Assembly: GCA_003132405.1 (NCBI GenBank)
Contig: PKXQ01000088.1
Location: 1 to 34,405 of the forward strand
Length of the DNA stretch: 34,405 nt
Source of the DNA: Acidobacteriaceae bacterium
GTDB lineage: Bacteria > Acidobacteriota > Terriglobia > Terriglobales > Acidobacteriaceae
Direction: 5' to 3'
Below the pieces are notes generated by a model. That model was not told the origin of the DNA, searched no databases, and saw only the letters and a list, made by a program, of their open reading frames with translations. A program made the position numbers and the translations under genes. Below are positions 7,707 to 14,077 of the stretch, one piece after another; positions within the stretch are counted from its first letter, which is position 1; each line of letters starts with the position of its first letter.

Positions 7707-8075
7707 GTGTATTCGGCTGAACTCTTAGACCATTTCGAGCATCCGCGCAACGCGGGTGAAGTTGAGTCTCCTGATCGCACAGCGCGACTCGAGAATCCTG
7801 TCTGCGGCGATATTCTCGAACTTACGCTTCGCCTTGAAGGTGAAGAACGGGAAGGCAAGCGCATCGCCGACATTCGCTTTCGCGCCAAAGGTTGCGTTCC
7901 GGCGATGGCTTGCGGATCGGCGATCACCGAGTTGGTGAAAGGGAAAAAAGTCGACGAAGCGCGAAAAATCAGCAGGGAAGAGTTGGTGGAAAAAGTCGGA
8001 GGCTTGCCGCAAGCCTCCGCCCACGCGAGCCATCTGGCGATGGACACGCTCGCTGCGCTGCTGCGGAATATCTGA
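7707..8075 (+). CDS. IscU/NifU-N-like iron-sulfur cluster scaffold, third ligand Cys absent
   Basis: The 122-residue protein aligns end to end with IscU: YSAELLDHFEHPRNAG at the N terminus, NPVCGD (Cys33, Asp35), KGCVPAMACGSAITELVKGK (Cys63), and QASAHASHLAMDTL. The last segment matches the HCS motif of IscU but has Ala107 in place of the third Cys, while His106 is kept. An extra Cys69 sits six residues after Cys63 and might substitute. IscU proteins assemble [2Fe-2S] clusters with sulfur from a cysteine desulfurase; losing the persulfide-accepting Cys suggests a carrier or a diverged scaffold. The start is GTG at 7707, with no strong ribosome binding site. No iscS or sufBCD gene is near. Confidence 0.82.
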   Translation: MYSAELLDHFEHPRNAGEVESPDRTARLENPVCGDILELTLRLEGEEREGKRIADIRFRAKGCVPAMACGSAITELVKGKKVDEARKISREELVEKVGGLPQASAHASHLAMDTLAALLRNI

Positions 8076-8155
8076 CTGTTGTCGAGACGCTGCGTTTCTC
8101 CGCTCATCGCAACATGCGCGAGGAGCGGAAGACCGCGCCATTCGCGACTTAACTT

Positions 8156-8596
8156 TTATTTCGGCATGACTTCGTGCGCCAGTTTGCTGGCTACTACTTC
8201 GCGAAGGTCGTTGCGTTTTTTGCCTGCCTCGATCATCGCGTCACGCGATCCATAATGTTTAGCCATGATGGTGGCGGATTTAGCATCGCTCTGGTCGAGC
8301 GCAGACCAGTTTGGAAACATGAGGCCCACCGCAACGTCCCAGTCGTTCGGTCCATCGGTGGTCACGTTGTTCCAGACTTTGTAGTCGCTGAGTATGCCTT
8401 CTTTTTTCAGGGCGTCGTACGATGGTTTGAGGTGTTCGCGAAAATCTTTCCAGAACGGTTCTGCCTGACCTGGCTTGATGTGGTAATAGATCACGCGCCA
8501 AATTGGCCCTTGATCATAGTTGGGATTCTGCGCAAGGGCGGGAAGCGCGCAAAGTAGCGTGATGACGAACAGGGTCACACAAAGAGTTTTTTTCAT
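8156..8596 (-). CDS. small secreted protein, dimeric alpha/beta-barrel-like, unknown function
   Basis: The protein is 146 residues from the ATG at 8596, preceded by an excellent AGGAG. It has a signal peptide (MKKTLCVTLFVITLLCALPALAQ), so it is exported. The mature part begins PIWRVIYYHIKPGQAEPFWKDF and contains a WDVAVGLMFPNWSALD segment. That pattern of one strand, one helix and an aromatic strand recalls ferredoxin-like dimeric barrels of the ABM/NIPSNAP type. This fold guess is tentative and no catalytic motif is apparent. A longer reading frame reaching 8719 would overlap the HAD gene and lose the signal peptide, so it was not used. A plausible promoter lies at 8653-8681. Confidence 0.75.
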   Translation of the reverse strand: MKKTLCVTLFVITLLCALPALAQNPNYDQGPIWRVIYYHIKPGQAEPFWKDFREHLKPSYDALKKEGILSDYKVWNNVTTDGPNDWDVAVGLMFPNWSALDQSDAKSATIMAKHYGSRDAMIEAGKKRNDLREVVASKLAHEVMPK

Positions 8597-8652
8597 TTTT
8601 CTCCTGTTATTTTTTTGGAATGGGATCGATACGGCCCGAGCAACGACGCCGA

Positions 8653-8681
8653 ATCCTATCACTCCGGGCGACTGTTTACAA
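8653..8681 (-). promoter_or_regulatory. putative promoter of the secreted protein gene
   Basis: On the minus strand, TTGTAA (8681-8676) and TAGGAT (8658-8653) are separated by exactly 17 bases. A TG dinucleotide sits one base before the -10 element, as in extended -10 promoters. The -35 element overlaps the last codons of the HAD gene. Confidence 0.4.
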
Positions 8682-9434
8682 TTCGTTCTTGGGTTGATAA
8701 ACCGTCCAGCCGTTTGCAATTGCGATTTCTTTTAGATCGGGATTGGGATTGATGGCATAGGGATGCCTGGAGTGGGCTAGCATTTCGCGGTCCCAGATGG
8801 CGTTGCCGAAGGCGCAATCGGGGCGGGTTTCGGAGGAGGATTTTAGGGCGGCGCGAATGGCTTCGGGCTTACCGGGTCCGCTGGGGATTCGGATGAGGCG
8901 GTCGGTGATGAAGCGAACGTTGCCGCCGTTATTTTTTTCTTTTACCACGTCTACGGCTACTTCGGCGGCGAGGATGCGATTTTCGGGGATGCCGAAGTAG
9001 CGCATGCCGCTGCGGATGATCCATTGATTGGAAGAGGAGACGGCCCAGACGTCGCATGGGTTGGATAGGCCGTTGGCGCGCAGACGGGCGATTAGTTCGC
9101 GCATCTCGGGAAAAATGTTGGGCGCGATTCCCTGGGCGAAATAGGTGTCGCAGGCTTGCTGAACTACTTCTTCTCGGAGGCCGCGATGCATGGTGACCAT
9201 TTCTCCGCACATGACGTCTTCAGGGACCTTGCCCGCTTTGTAGTCGGCGTAGCGGGCGCGGGCCCAGCGCACGATCTCGGGCGACACGAGGCCTTCGTCC
9301 AGCTCCCAGGCAAAGAATCCTTCTCCGGCATCGCCCGACCAGAGTGTGCCGTCGCAGTCGAAGGTGGCGACTCGCGGGTGGAGGCGGAGAACGCTTTCTA
9401 TGAATTCGGTTTGGCGGGTGGAAAGATGGGGCAT
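8676..9434 (-). CDS. HAD-superfamily phosphatase (PSPase-like, subfamily IB)
   Basis: The protein is about 252 residues from the ATG at 9434. HAD motif I is FDCDGTLWSGDAGEG (nucleophile Asp and acid Asp two residues apart). Motif II is WAVSSSNQWII, motif III Lys is in GPGKPEAI, and motif IV is FGNAIWDREML, where the usual paired Asp is represented by one Asp after NAIW. The layout with a helical cap between motifs I and II resembles phosphoserine phosphatase and phosphocholine/phosphoethanolamine phosphatases. The substrate cannot be set from sequence. The 24 residues upstream of the chosen Met look non-coding. Confidence 0.83.
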   Translation of the reverse strand: MPHLSTRQTEFIESVLRLHPRVATFDCDGTLWSGDAGEGFFAWELDEGLVSPEIVRWARARYADYKAGKVPEDVMCGEMVTMHRGLREEVVQQACDTYFAQGIAPNIFPEMRELIARLRANGLSNPCDVWAVSSSNQWIIRSGMRYFGIPENRILAAEVAVDVVKEKNNGGNVRFITDRLIRIPSGPGKPEAIRAALKSSSETRPDCAFGNAIWDREMLAHSRHPYAINPNPDLKEIAIANGWTVYQPKNEL

Positions 9435-9491
9435 AGTTATCAATATAGCGTTCGCGGGATGGCGGATCACAATCGACGCGGCAACGGGCTG

Positions 9492-9522
9492 AACCACTAA
9501 GGACACTGAGGATCACTAAGGG
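9492..9522 (+). repeat. dispersed AACCACTAAGG-type repeat, copy 1
   Basis: The sequence runs AACCACTAAGGACACTGAGG and then ATCACTAAGGG. Related copies are at 19323-19356 (inside argS), 21011-21043 and 33058-33076. The common core is AACCAC, a few bases, GGCAC, then TAAGG or GAGGG. Three of the four copies are intergenic. Confidence 0.6.
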
Positions 9523-9525
9523 TTG

Positions 9526-10146
9526 TCACGATAACGCCGCGTACTGCTCGGGCGTGTCGACATTTACGGTTACGAGCGGATCGTCTACGGGGACGTATTC
9601 GATTGCGGATTGATTCGCGTGCTCGACGTCGCGGGCGTTGGATGAGTTTGGGGCGCTGAGGAAGACGGTAAGCATTTCGCGACCCAGCAGAATGGGATGG
9701 CCGTGCTTGCCGTCGTACTCGGGGATTACCGCCCACTTTCTTTTTGCGGTTGCTCCGTCGAAAGCAGTTTGCAACTTTTCGATTGTGCCGGGGCGGACGG
9801 GCGGGCGATCGACTAGGGTGACCATGGCGGCGTCGCGGCCGCGATTGAGAACTTCTTGTAATCCCACTTGGAGTGAGCTGAACTGGCCGCGCTCGGGGTC
9901 GGGATTAACTATGAGCGTTGCGCCGTTGGCGTAGATGATGGGAGCGAGCGCGGCTTGATTCTTGCCGGCGACTACGAGGACTTCGTCGACGTGGGAGAAG
10001 AAGAGGCGGATGGCGGCGGAGAGGAAAGTTTCTCCGGTGGAGTTGGTTGGCTGGGGCGGCCAGGGGAGCAAGGCTTTGTCGCGGCCCATGCGGGAGGATT
10101 CGCCGGCGGCCAGGATTAGTCCGCAGAATGCAGCGGTGCGTGCCAT
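9526..10146 (-). CDS. MocA-like molybdenum cofactor nucleotidyltransferase
   Basis: The protein is about 206 residues from the ATG at 10146. It carries the nucleotidyltransferase loop LILAAGESSRMGRDKALLPW at its N terminus, followed by GQFSSLQVGL, a VDRPPV metal-binding segment, KHGHPILL and a final VNVDTPEQY. This set is characteristic of the MocA/CoxI/YgfJ family, which transfers CMP (or another nucleotide) to molybdopterin to form dinucleotide cofactors for xanthine-dehydrogenase-type enzymes. No such enzyme lies in the window. The upstream stretch to 10242 contains proline- and leucine-rich translation without homology and was excluded. Confidence 0.85.
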   Translation of the reverse strand: MARTAAFCGLILAAGESSRMGRDKALLPWPPQPTNSTGETFLSAAIRLFFSHVDEVLVVAGKNQAALAPIIYANGATLIVNPDPERGQFSSLQVGLQEVLNRGRDAAMVTLVDRPPVRPGTIEKLQTAFDGATAKRKWAVIPEYDGKHGHPILLGREMLTVFLSAPNSSNARDVEHANQSAIEYVPVDDPLVTVNVDTPEQYAALS

Positions 10147-10246
10147 GTGGGGACGATAGCGCTGGTAAGGCAGGAAAAGCAACAGGCGGGAAATGCAGAG
10201 GCGGGAAAGCAAGGCCGGGAACGGCAAAGGCGGGATCCGCAATTGG

Positions 10247-11218
10247 TTAATTGAATGTTGGCAGCTTGACCAGGTCGTCGTGGGGGACTCGTTCTACGGG
10301 ATTGCCGGCTTTGCGCCAGGCGCGGAGGCCTCCGGCGATTACGAAAACTTTGAATCCTAGATCTTGTAGTTGACGCGCCACACGGGCGCTGGTGGCTTCG
10401 CGCGCTCAAGTACAGTAGAGATAAATCTCGCGATCCTTGGGGAGATCCTTTACTTCTTCGACCAGGTTGTTGGGCTCGATGCGGATGGATCCGGCGATGC
10501 GTTCGGAGTCGGCTTCGTAGTAGCCGTGGCTGCGGACATCGGCGATGAGCATGTTGTGAGCCGCGTCGTCCATTAAGCGGCGGGCGAGTTCTTCGGCGGG
10601 GACGCGAGGGACGATGTCAAGCAGGCGGTATTTGCGATAGATGTAGATGCGGTAGATGACATAGACGCCGAGGCCGACTCCGAAGATGATTTCGGCGACG
10701 AAGCCGGCGGAGCGGAGTCCGCGAGTGATGTCGCGCAGTATGTCGCTGCAGAGATATCCGACAGTGGCGTAGGCGCCTATGTAGAAAATTGCGCCGAGAG
10801 TGTCGAATTGGAGAAAATCGCCGAGTCTCATTTTCATGCTGCCGGCTAGAGGCGGCGACATGGTGTTGATGCCGGGAATGAATTTGGCGAAGAGCAGGGT
10901 CACTTTGCCGCGGCGGTAGAAATATTCGGCGGAGCGCAGGATGCAGGTTTCAGGGTTGGCCGAGAGGCGGCAGAGGAAGCCAAGGAGGGCCCATCCGCTG
11001 AAGCGGCCCATGAAATAGAGGATGATGTCGCCGATGAGCATCGACACGAGGGCGATGCCGAAGACGAGATAAAAATGAAGATGGCCGTAGGCGGCGACGG
11101 CTCCGGCGGTGAGGATGGCGAGAGCGGCGGGCAGGGGGAAGCCTATGGCTTCAGCCAGGCACACGATCGCGAGGAAGAGGTAGCCGTGATGCGAAATTAT
11201 GGAGAGCAGATCGGTCAT
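10247..11218 (-). CDS. DedA-family membrane protein fused to rhodanese domain, interrupted by one in-frame TGA (candidate selenoprotein)
   Basis: Residues 1-195 form a DedA/VTT membrane domain: EAIGFPLPAALAIL near the start, then GRFSGW and FAKFIPGINTMSPPLAG, with about five hydrophobic segments. Residues 205-323 form a rhodanese domain: LLIADVRSHGYYEADSERI, the DREIYLYCT strand, then TGA at codon 271, then AREATSARVARQL and VIAGGLRAWRKAGNPVE, stopping at TAA (10247-10249). All 52 codons after the TGA stay in frame and match the rhodanese C terminus. In single-domain rhodaneses such as GlpE the catalytic Cys lies four residues before the Ser-Ser/Thr-Ser of the following helix; here that position is the TGA. 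If TGA is read as stop, the product ends at 10406 and lacks the active loop. DedA proteins are implicated in lipid flipping and membrane homeostasis; the fused sulfurtransferase role is unknown. Confidence 0.8.
10373..10403 (-). promoter_or_regulatory. hairpin immediately downstream of in-frame TGA (possible bacterial SECIS)
   Basis: Counting from the base after TGA, GCCAC (10-14) pairs with GUGGC (25-29). After a GAA bulge, GCGC (3-6) pairs with GCGU (30-33). The loop starts 14-15 bases after the TGA. If C15 pairs with G23, the loop begins A-G and a U is bulged, roughly as in bacterial SECIS elements. Without that pair the loop lacks the early G. GC-rich coding DNA often gives such hairpins, so this is weak support. 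Confidence 0.3.
10406..10408 (-). other. in-frame TGA codon at the rhodanese catalytic position (possible Sec)
   Basis: The minus-strand codons are TGT-ACT-TGA-GCG-CGC, giving Cys-Thr-TGA-Ala-Arg. Cys-containing relatives typically have Cys-x-Cys here, with the second Cys acting as nucleophile. One base change from TGT or TGC would produce the TGA, so mutation or base error must be excluded. Confidence 0.55.
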
Positions 11219-11381
11219 TGGAGAAAAGGGTTGCTCTAGTATAGCAACCGCTATGGAGTGATCGGCGTAGAGGCCCCAGGGCGCAGTGTGGGAATCCTGG
11301 GCGCGTTCGAGCAGCGGCTAGCGCGTCGGCTCAGAGAGCTTTCAGGAATTAGGGTTGAGTCGGCAGGACGCGGGGCGCGAG

Positions 11382-11420
11382 CAAAATGCATGGGTCCTTC
11401 GCTTCGCTCAGGATGACAAT
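11382..11420 (+). repeat. dispersed CHPERSEG-type repeat, copy 2
   Basis: The repeat is nearly identical to copy 1 (7591-7629), differing at two positions over 39 bases. It lies in the 220-bp spacer between the polyprenyl synthase stop and the DedA-rhodanese start. That spacer shows nothing else recognisable. Confidence 0.8.
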
Positions 11421-11438
11421 CATCTAAATTGCCGAATG

Positions 11439-12428
11439 CTACTTCTCTCTGGCGACCACGTATTCTGGCGCCCAGAGGAGGGCGCGTTTGATCTCGGAGT
11501 CGGGAAAGGTACAGATGGCTTTGCGGGCGGATTCGGCGTAGCGGGTGGCTTGCTGCGAGGCGTATTCGAGGGAGCCGTAGCGCTTGAGGATAGTCAGGAT
11601 ATCGGGGTGGGTTACACCGTTGAAGGCGCGATCGCGGAGAACGGTTTCGATCTGCTGACGCTCGGCGGGAGTGCAACGTTCCAGCGCATGAATGACGGCC
11701 ATGGTGGCTTTGCCTTCGCGCAGGTCGCTGGCCACGGGCTTGCCCAGCACGCTCTCTGAGGCGGTGAGGTCGAGCACATCGTCGACGATCTGGAAGGCTA
11801 TGCCGAGGTCGCGACCGTATTGACCGAGACGGTCCTCTTGATTTGTGGTGGCTCCGCCGAGGATTGCGCCTACCCGCATGCACACGGAGAAGAGGCACGC
11901 GGTCTTGCGATAGATGAGATCGAGATGCTCTTGTGTTGAGATGAGCTGGCCTAGCAACTCCATCTGGAGGAGTTCGCCTTCGACCAACTGCTGCGTGAGT
12001 TCGACTAGCACATCGAGAATGCGGAAATTGCGCTCCTGCACGGCGACCTTGAAGGCCTGCATGTAGAGCCAGTCACCGGCGAGCACGCACATGGAATTGC
12101 CCCAGCGTGTGTTGGCGGCGGGACGGCCGCGGCGAGTTTGAGCTTCGTCGATAATGTCGTCGTGGACGAGCGTCGCGGTGTGGATGATTTCGACGACGGA
12201 GGCGAGTTTGACCGCGCCTGTACCCTGGTAGCCGAGGAGTTTGGCGGAGAGCAGCAGGAGCGCGGGACGAATTCGCTTGCCGCCGCCAACGCGCAAGTAT
12301 TCGCCGATCTCGGTGATCGCCGCGACATCGGAGACGGTGTCGTGGCCAAACTGCTCTTCGATCGCGACGATGTCATCGCGCAGAAGGTCGAAGATCTCTT
12401 TCCCGTTGCTGGATGTGGTTGTACTCAA
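11439..12428 (-). CDS. all-trans polyprenyl diphosphate synthase (octaprenyl/heptaprenyl type)
   Basis: The 329-residue protein is of standard length for trans-prenyltransferases that make quinone side chains. It has the KRIRPALLLL motif (51-60), the first Asp-rich motif HDDIIDEAQTRRG (DDIID at 90-94), and the second, FQIVDDVLDLT (DDVLD at 216-220). The residues just before the first motif are small-to-medium (Ala, Thr, Leu), in line with a long-chain product; the exact chain length cannot be read from sequence. The start is TTG at 12428, preceded by GGAGAG at a suitable distance. The YajQ gene ends 20 bp upstream on the same strand, so the two are probably co-transcribed. Confidence 0.92.
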   Translation of the reverse strand: MSTTTSSNGKEIFDLLRDDIVAIEEQFGHDTVSDVAAITEIGEYLRVGGGKRIRPALLLLSAKLLGYQGTGAVKLASVVEIIHTATLVHDDIIDEAQTRRGRPAANTRWGNSMCVLAGDWLYMQAFKVAVQERNFRILDVLVELTQQLVEGELLQMELLGQLISTQEHLDLIYRKTACLFSVCMRVGAILGGATTNQEDRLGQYGRDLGIAFQIVDDVLDLTASESVLGKPVASDLREGKATMAVIHALERCTPAERQQIETVLRDRAFNGVTHPDILTILKRYGSLEYASQQATRYAESARKAICTFPDSEIKRALLWAPEYVVAREK

Positions 12429-12448
12429 TTTCCCGGTCTCTCCGGAGA

Positions 12449-12946
12449 TCAGTTGCTCCGATAATTTGTGAACTGGAGATCGATGCCGAAATCCTGTTGC
12501 TTGACCATGGCAATGATCTCCTGAAGCGTATCGCGATCTTTGCTGCTGACGCGCACTACATCGGCCTGGATGGAGGCTTGTGCTTTCTTCTTCGAATTCT
12601 TGATCAGCTTCACGATCTCGCGCGCTTTTTCGATCGGAATGCCTTGCTGAATGGTGATCTTTTGCTTCACCGTGCTTCCGGCGGATGGCTCCAATGCGGC
12701 GTAGGTCAAGCCTTTCAGGGGGACTCCTCGTTTTACGAGTTTGGCTTGGAAGACGTCATTCACCGCCTTCATTTTGAATTCGTCGGCGGAGTGCAGCATG
12801 ATGGCGTCGGTTCCCTCCAGCGCGATCTGCGACTTCGAGTCTTTGAGGTCGAAGCGGGTGCTGACTTCTTTCATCGCCTGCTGGATGGCGTTGTTGACTT
12901 CCGCGAGGTCGATTTTGCTGACGACATCGAAACTGTTATCGGGCAT
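12449..12946 (-). CDS. yajQ: YajQ-family nucleotide-binding protein (c-di-GMP-binding in some species)
   Basis: The 165-residue protein matches YajQ throughout: MPDNSFDVVSKIDLAEVNNAIQ at the start, STRFDLKDSKSQI, GVPLKGLTYAALEPSAGSTVKQ, and the C-terminal DFGIDLQFTNYR. Members have two ferredoxin-like domains. They bind RNA or nucleotides, and Xanthomonas and Pseudomonas homologues bind cyclic di-GMP and influence transcription. Whether this one senses c-di-GMP is not shown, though a PilZ gene is also in the window. The stop lies 20 bp upstream of the polyprenyl synthase start. Confidence 0.93.
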   Translation of the reverse strand: MPDNSFDVVSKIDLAEVNNAIQQAMKEVSTRFDLKDSKSQIALEGTDAIMLHSADEFKMKAVNDVFQAKLVKRGVPLKGLTYAALEPSAGSTVKQKITIQQGIPIEKAREIVKLIKNSKKKAQASIQADVVRVSSKDRDTLQEIIAMVKQQDFGIDLQFTNYRSN

Positions 12947-12977
12947 GGTTGATCACCGTCAAGAGCAGGTGTCAGGT

Positions 12978-13036
12978 CTTAGGTGTTAAGTGTCAGGAAA
13001 AGCAAGGGCTTCTTCCTGATACCTAACACCTAAAAG
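12978..13036. repeat. imperfect inverted repeat in yajQ-tatD spacer
   Basis: The arm CTTAGGTGTTAAGTGTCAGG (12978-12997) is mirrored by CCTGATACCTAACACCTAAA (13015-13034), with a few mismatches and a loop of about 17 bases. It can form a long hairpin in either strand. It resembles, in word composition, the inverted repeat at 16818-16908. Confidence 0.6.
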
Positions 13037-13150
13037 CTGAGATCTGGTTTCGTGGAATGGCGCCCCATAATGTGTACTCATGAGGGTAACAGAAGAGGGA
13101 TTGTCTGCGAAGGCGGGGCGGGCTGAAGTGCGACGTCATGCTGCGGAGAG

Positions 13151-13179
13151 CAGGTCCTTCGCTCCGCTCAGGATGACAA
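13151..13179 (+). repeat. dispersed CHPERSEG-type repeat, copy 3
   Basis: CAGGTCCTTCGCTCCGCTCA followed by GGATGACAA matches copies 1 and 2 with one core mismatch (CTCCGC versus CTTCGC). It sits 12 bases beyond the 3-prime end of tatD. Confidence 0.75.
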
Positions 13180-13191
13180 GCTTTTTAAGAA

Positions 13192-14028
13192 TTAGGGAGC
13201 TGTGTGCGGAGTCTCCGACGAGAGCTTAAAGAAGTCGTAGAAATTCTGGGTTGTGCGGGCGCCGATTTCTTCGGTGGACAAGTTGCGCAATTCGGCGATC
13301 CGGCGGGCTACTTCTGCGACAAATGCCGGTTCATTGCGCTGGCCGCGATGTGGAATTGGCGCAAGGTAGGGAGAATCGGTTTCGATCAGCATGCGGTCGA
13401 GGGGAACGATTTGCGCGGCGTCGCGAATGGGCTGCGCCTTGGGGAAGGTGATGTTGCCGGCAAAGGAAATGAGGAAGCCCATGTCAAGAGCGCGGCTCGC
13501 GTGGGCTGCGCTGCCAGTGAAGCAGTGGAGGATGCCGCCAAGGCCGGTGGGCGTCCAATGATCGGCGATTATATGGAGGCAATCCTCCCAGGCGTTTTCG
13601 CTGTTGTTGGAGGGACGGCAGTGGATGATGATGGGGAGCTTGGCTGACTTTGCTAGCTCCATCTGTTTCAGGAAAACTGCTTTTTGTATTTCTCGCGGGG
13701 AGTGGTCGTAAAAATAGTCGAGGCCGATTTCTCCCCAGGCGATGACCTTGGGATGGCGCGCCCATTGGGTTAGTTGGGCGTATGCCGGTTCGGTGGCGAG
13801 GTGCGCTTCATGGGGGTGAATTCCTACGCTGGCCCAGATTCGGGGATAGTATGGGTTTCCGTCATATTTTTCAGCGATCTGAATTCCGCAGTCGGCGGTG
13901 TCGGGTCCTTCGCCGATTCCGATGGCGAGATAGGCTTCGATGCCGTTTTGTTTTGCGCGCGCCAGGACGGCGTCACGATCGGCGTCGTAGCGTTCGCCTT
14001 CGAGATGGGCGTGAGAGTCGATGAACAC
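13192..14028 (-). CDS. tatD: TatD-family metal-dependent hydrolase (DNase)
   Basis: The 278-residue TIM-barrel hydrolase has all family motifs: DSHAHL (His6, His8), GIHPHEA, GEIGLDYFYD, IIIHCRPS, LHCFTGS and IETDSPYLAP. These ligate two metals. TatD enzymes act as 3-prime to 5-prime exonucleases in repair or RNA quality control, and some bacterial paralogues hydrolyse D-aminoacyl-tRNA. The gene directly follows metG on the same strand with about 50 bp between, the common metG-tatD order in bacteria. Confidence 0.93.
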   Translation of the reverse strand: MFIDSHAHLEGERYDADRDAVLARAKQNGIEAYLAIGIGEGPDTADCGIQIAEKYDGNPYYPRIWASVGIHPHEAHLATEPAYAQLTQWARHPKVIAWGEIGLDYFYDHSPREIQKAVFLKQMELAKSAKLPIIIHCRPSNNSENAWEDCLHIIADHWTPTGLGGILHCFTGSAAHASRALDMGFLISFAGNITFPKAQPIRDAAQIVPLDRMLIETDSPYLAPIPHRGQRNEPAFVAEVARRIAELRNLSTEEIGARTTQNFYDFFKLSSETPHTAP

Positions 14029-14030
14029 GG

Positions 14031-14070
14031 TCTATGGTCGGTGGTCGTTCGTCGTTGATCGTTCGCGAAG
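14031..14070. repeat. degenerate GTCGTTCGTC word repeat in metG-tatD spacer
   Basis: The spacer is built of near-repeats of GGTCG, GTCGTTCGTCG and TTGATCGTTCG. Similar words recur at 26021-26053, and in complementary form (CGACGATCAAC) near 23756. These may be relics of a small dispersed repeat. Confidence 0.4.
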
Positions 14071-14077
14071 CGCCGCG

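Noticed and set aside
7445..8107. 220-codon minus-strand open frame over the IscU-like gene
   Set aside because: It is antisense to a clear IscU homologue and contains the CHPERSEG translation of a dispersed repeat; there is no recognisable domain.
10247..10405. Treating the rhodanese tail after the TGA as a separate small gene
   Set aside because: It has no start codon or ribosome binding site after the TGA and contains only the second part of a single domain that begins before the TGA.
11251..11898. 215-codon minus-strand open frame overlapping the polyprenyl synthase end
   Set aside because: It is out of frame with the conserved synthase, rich in Arg/Pro as shadow frames are, and crosses a CHPERSEG repeat.
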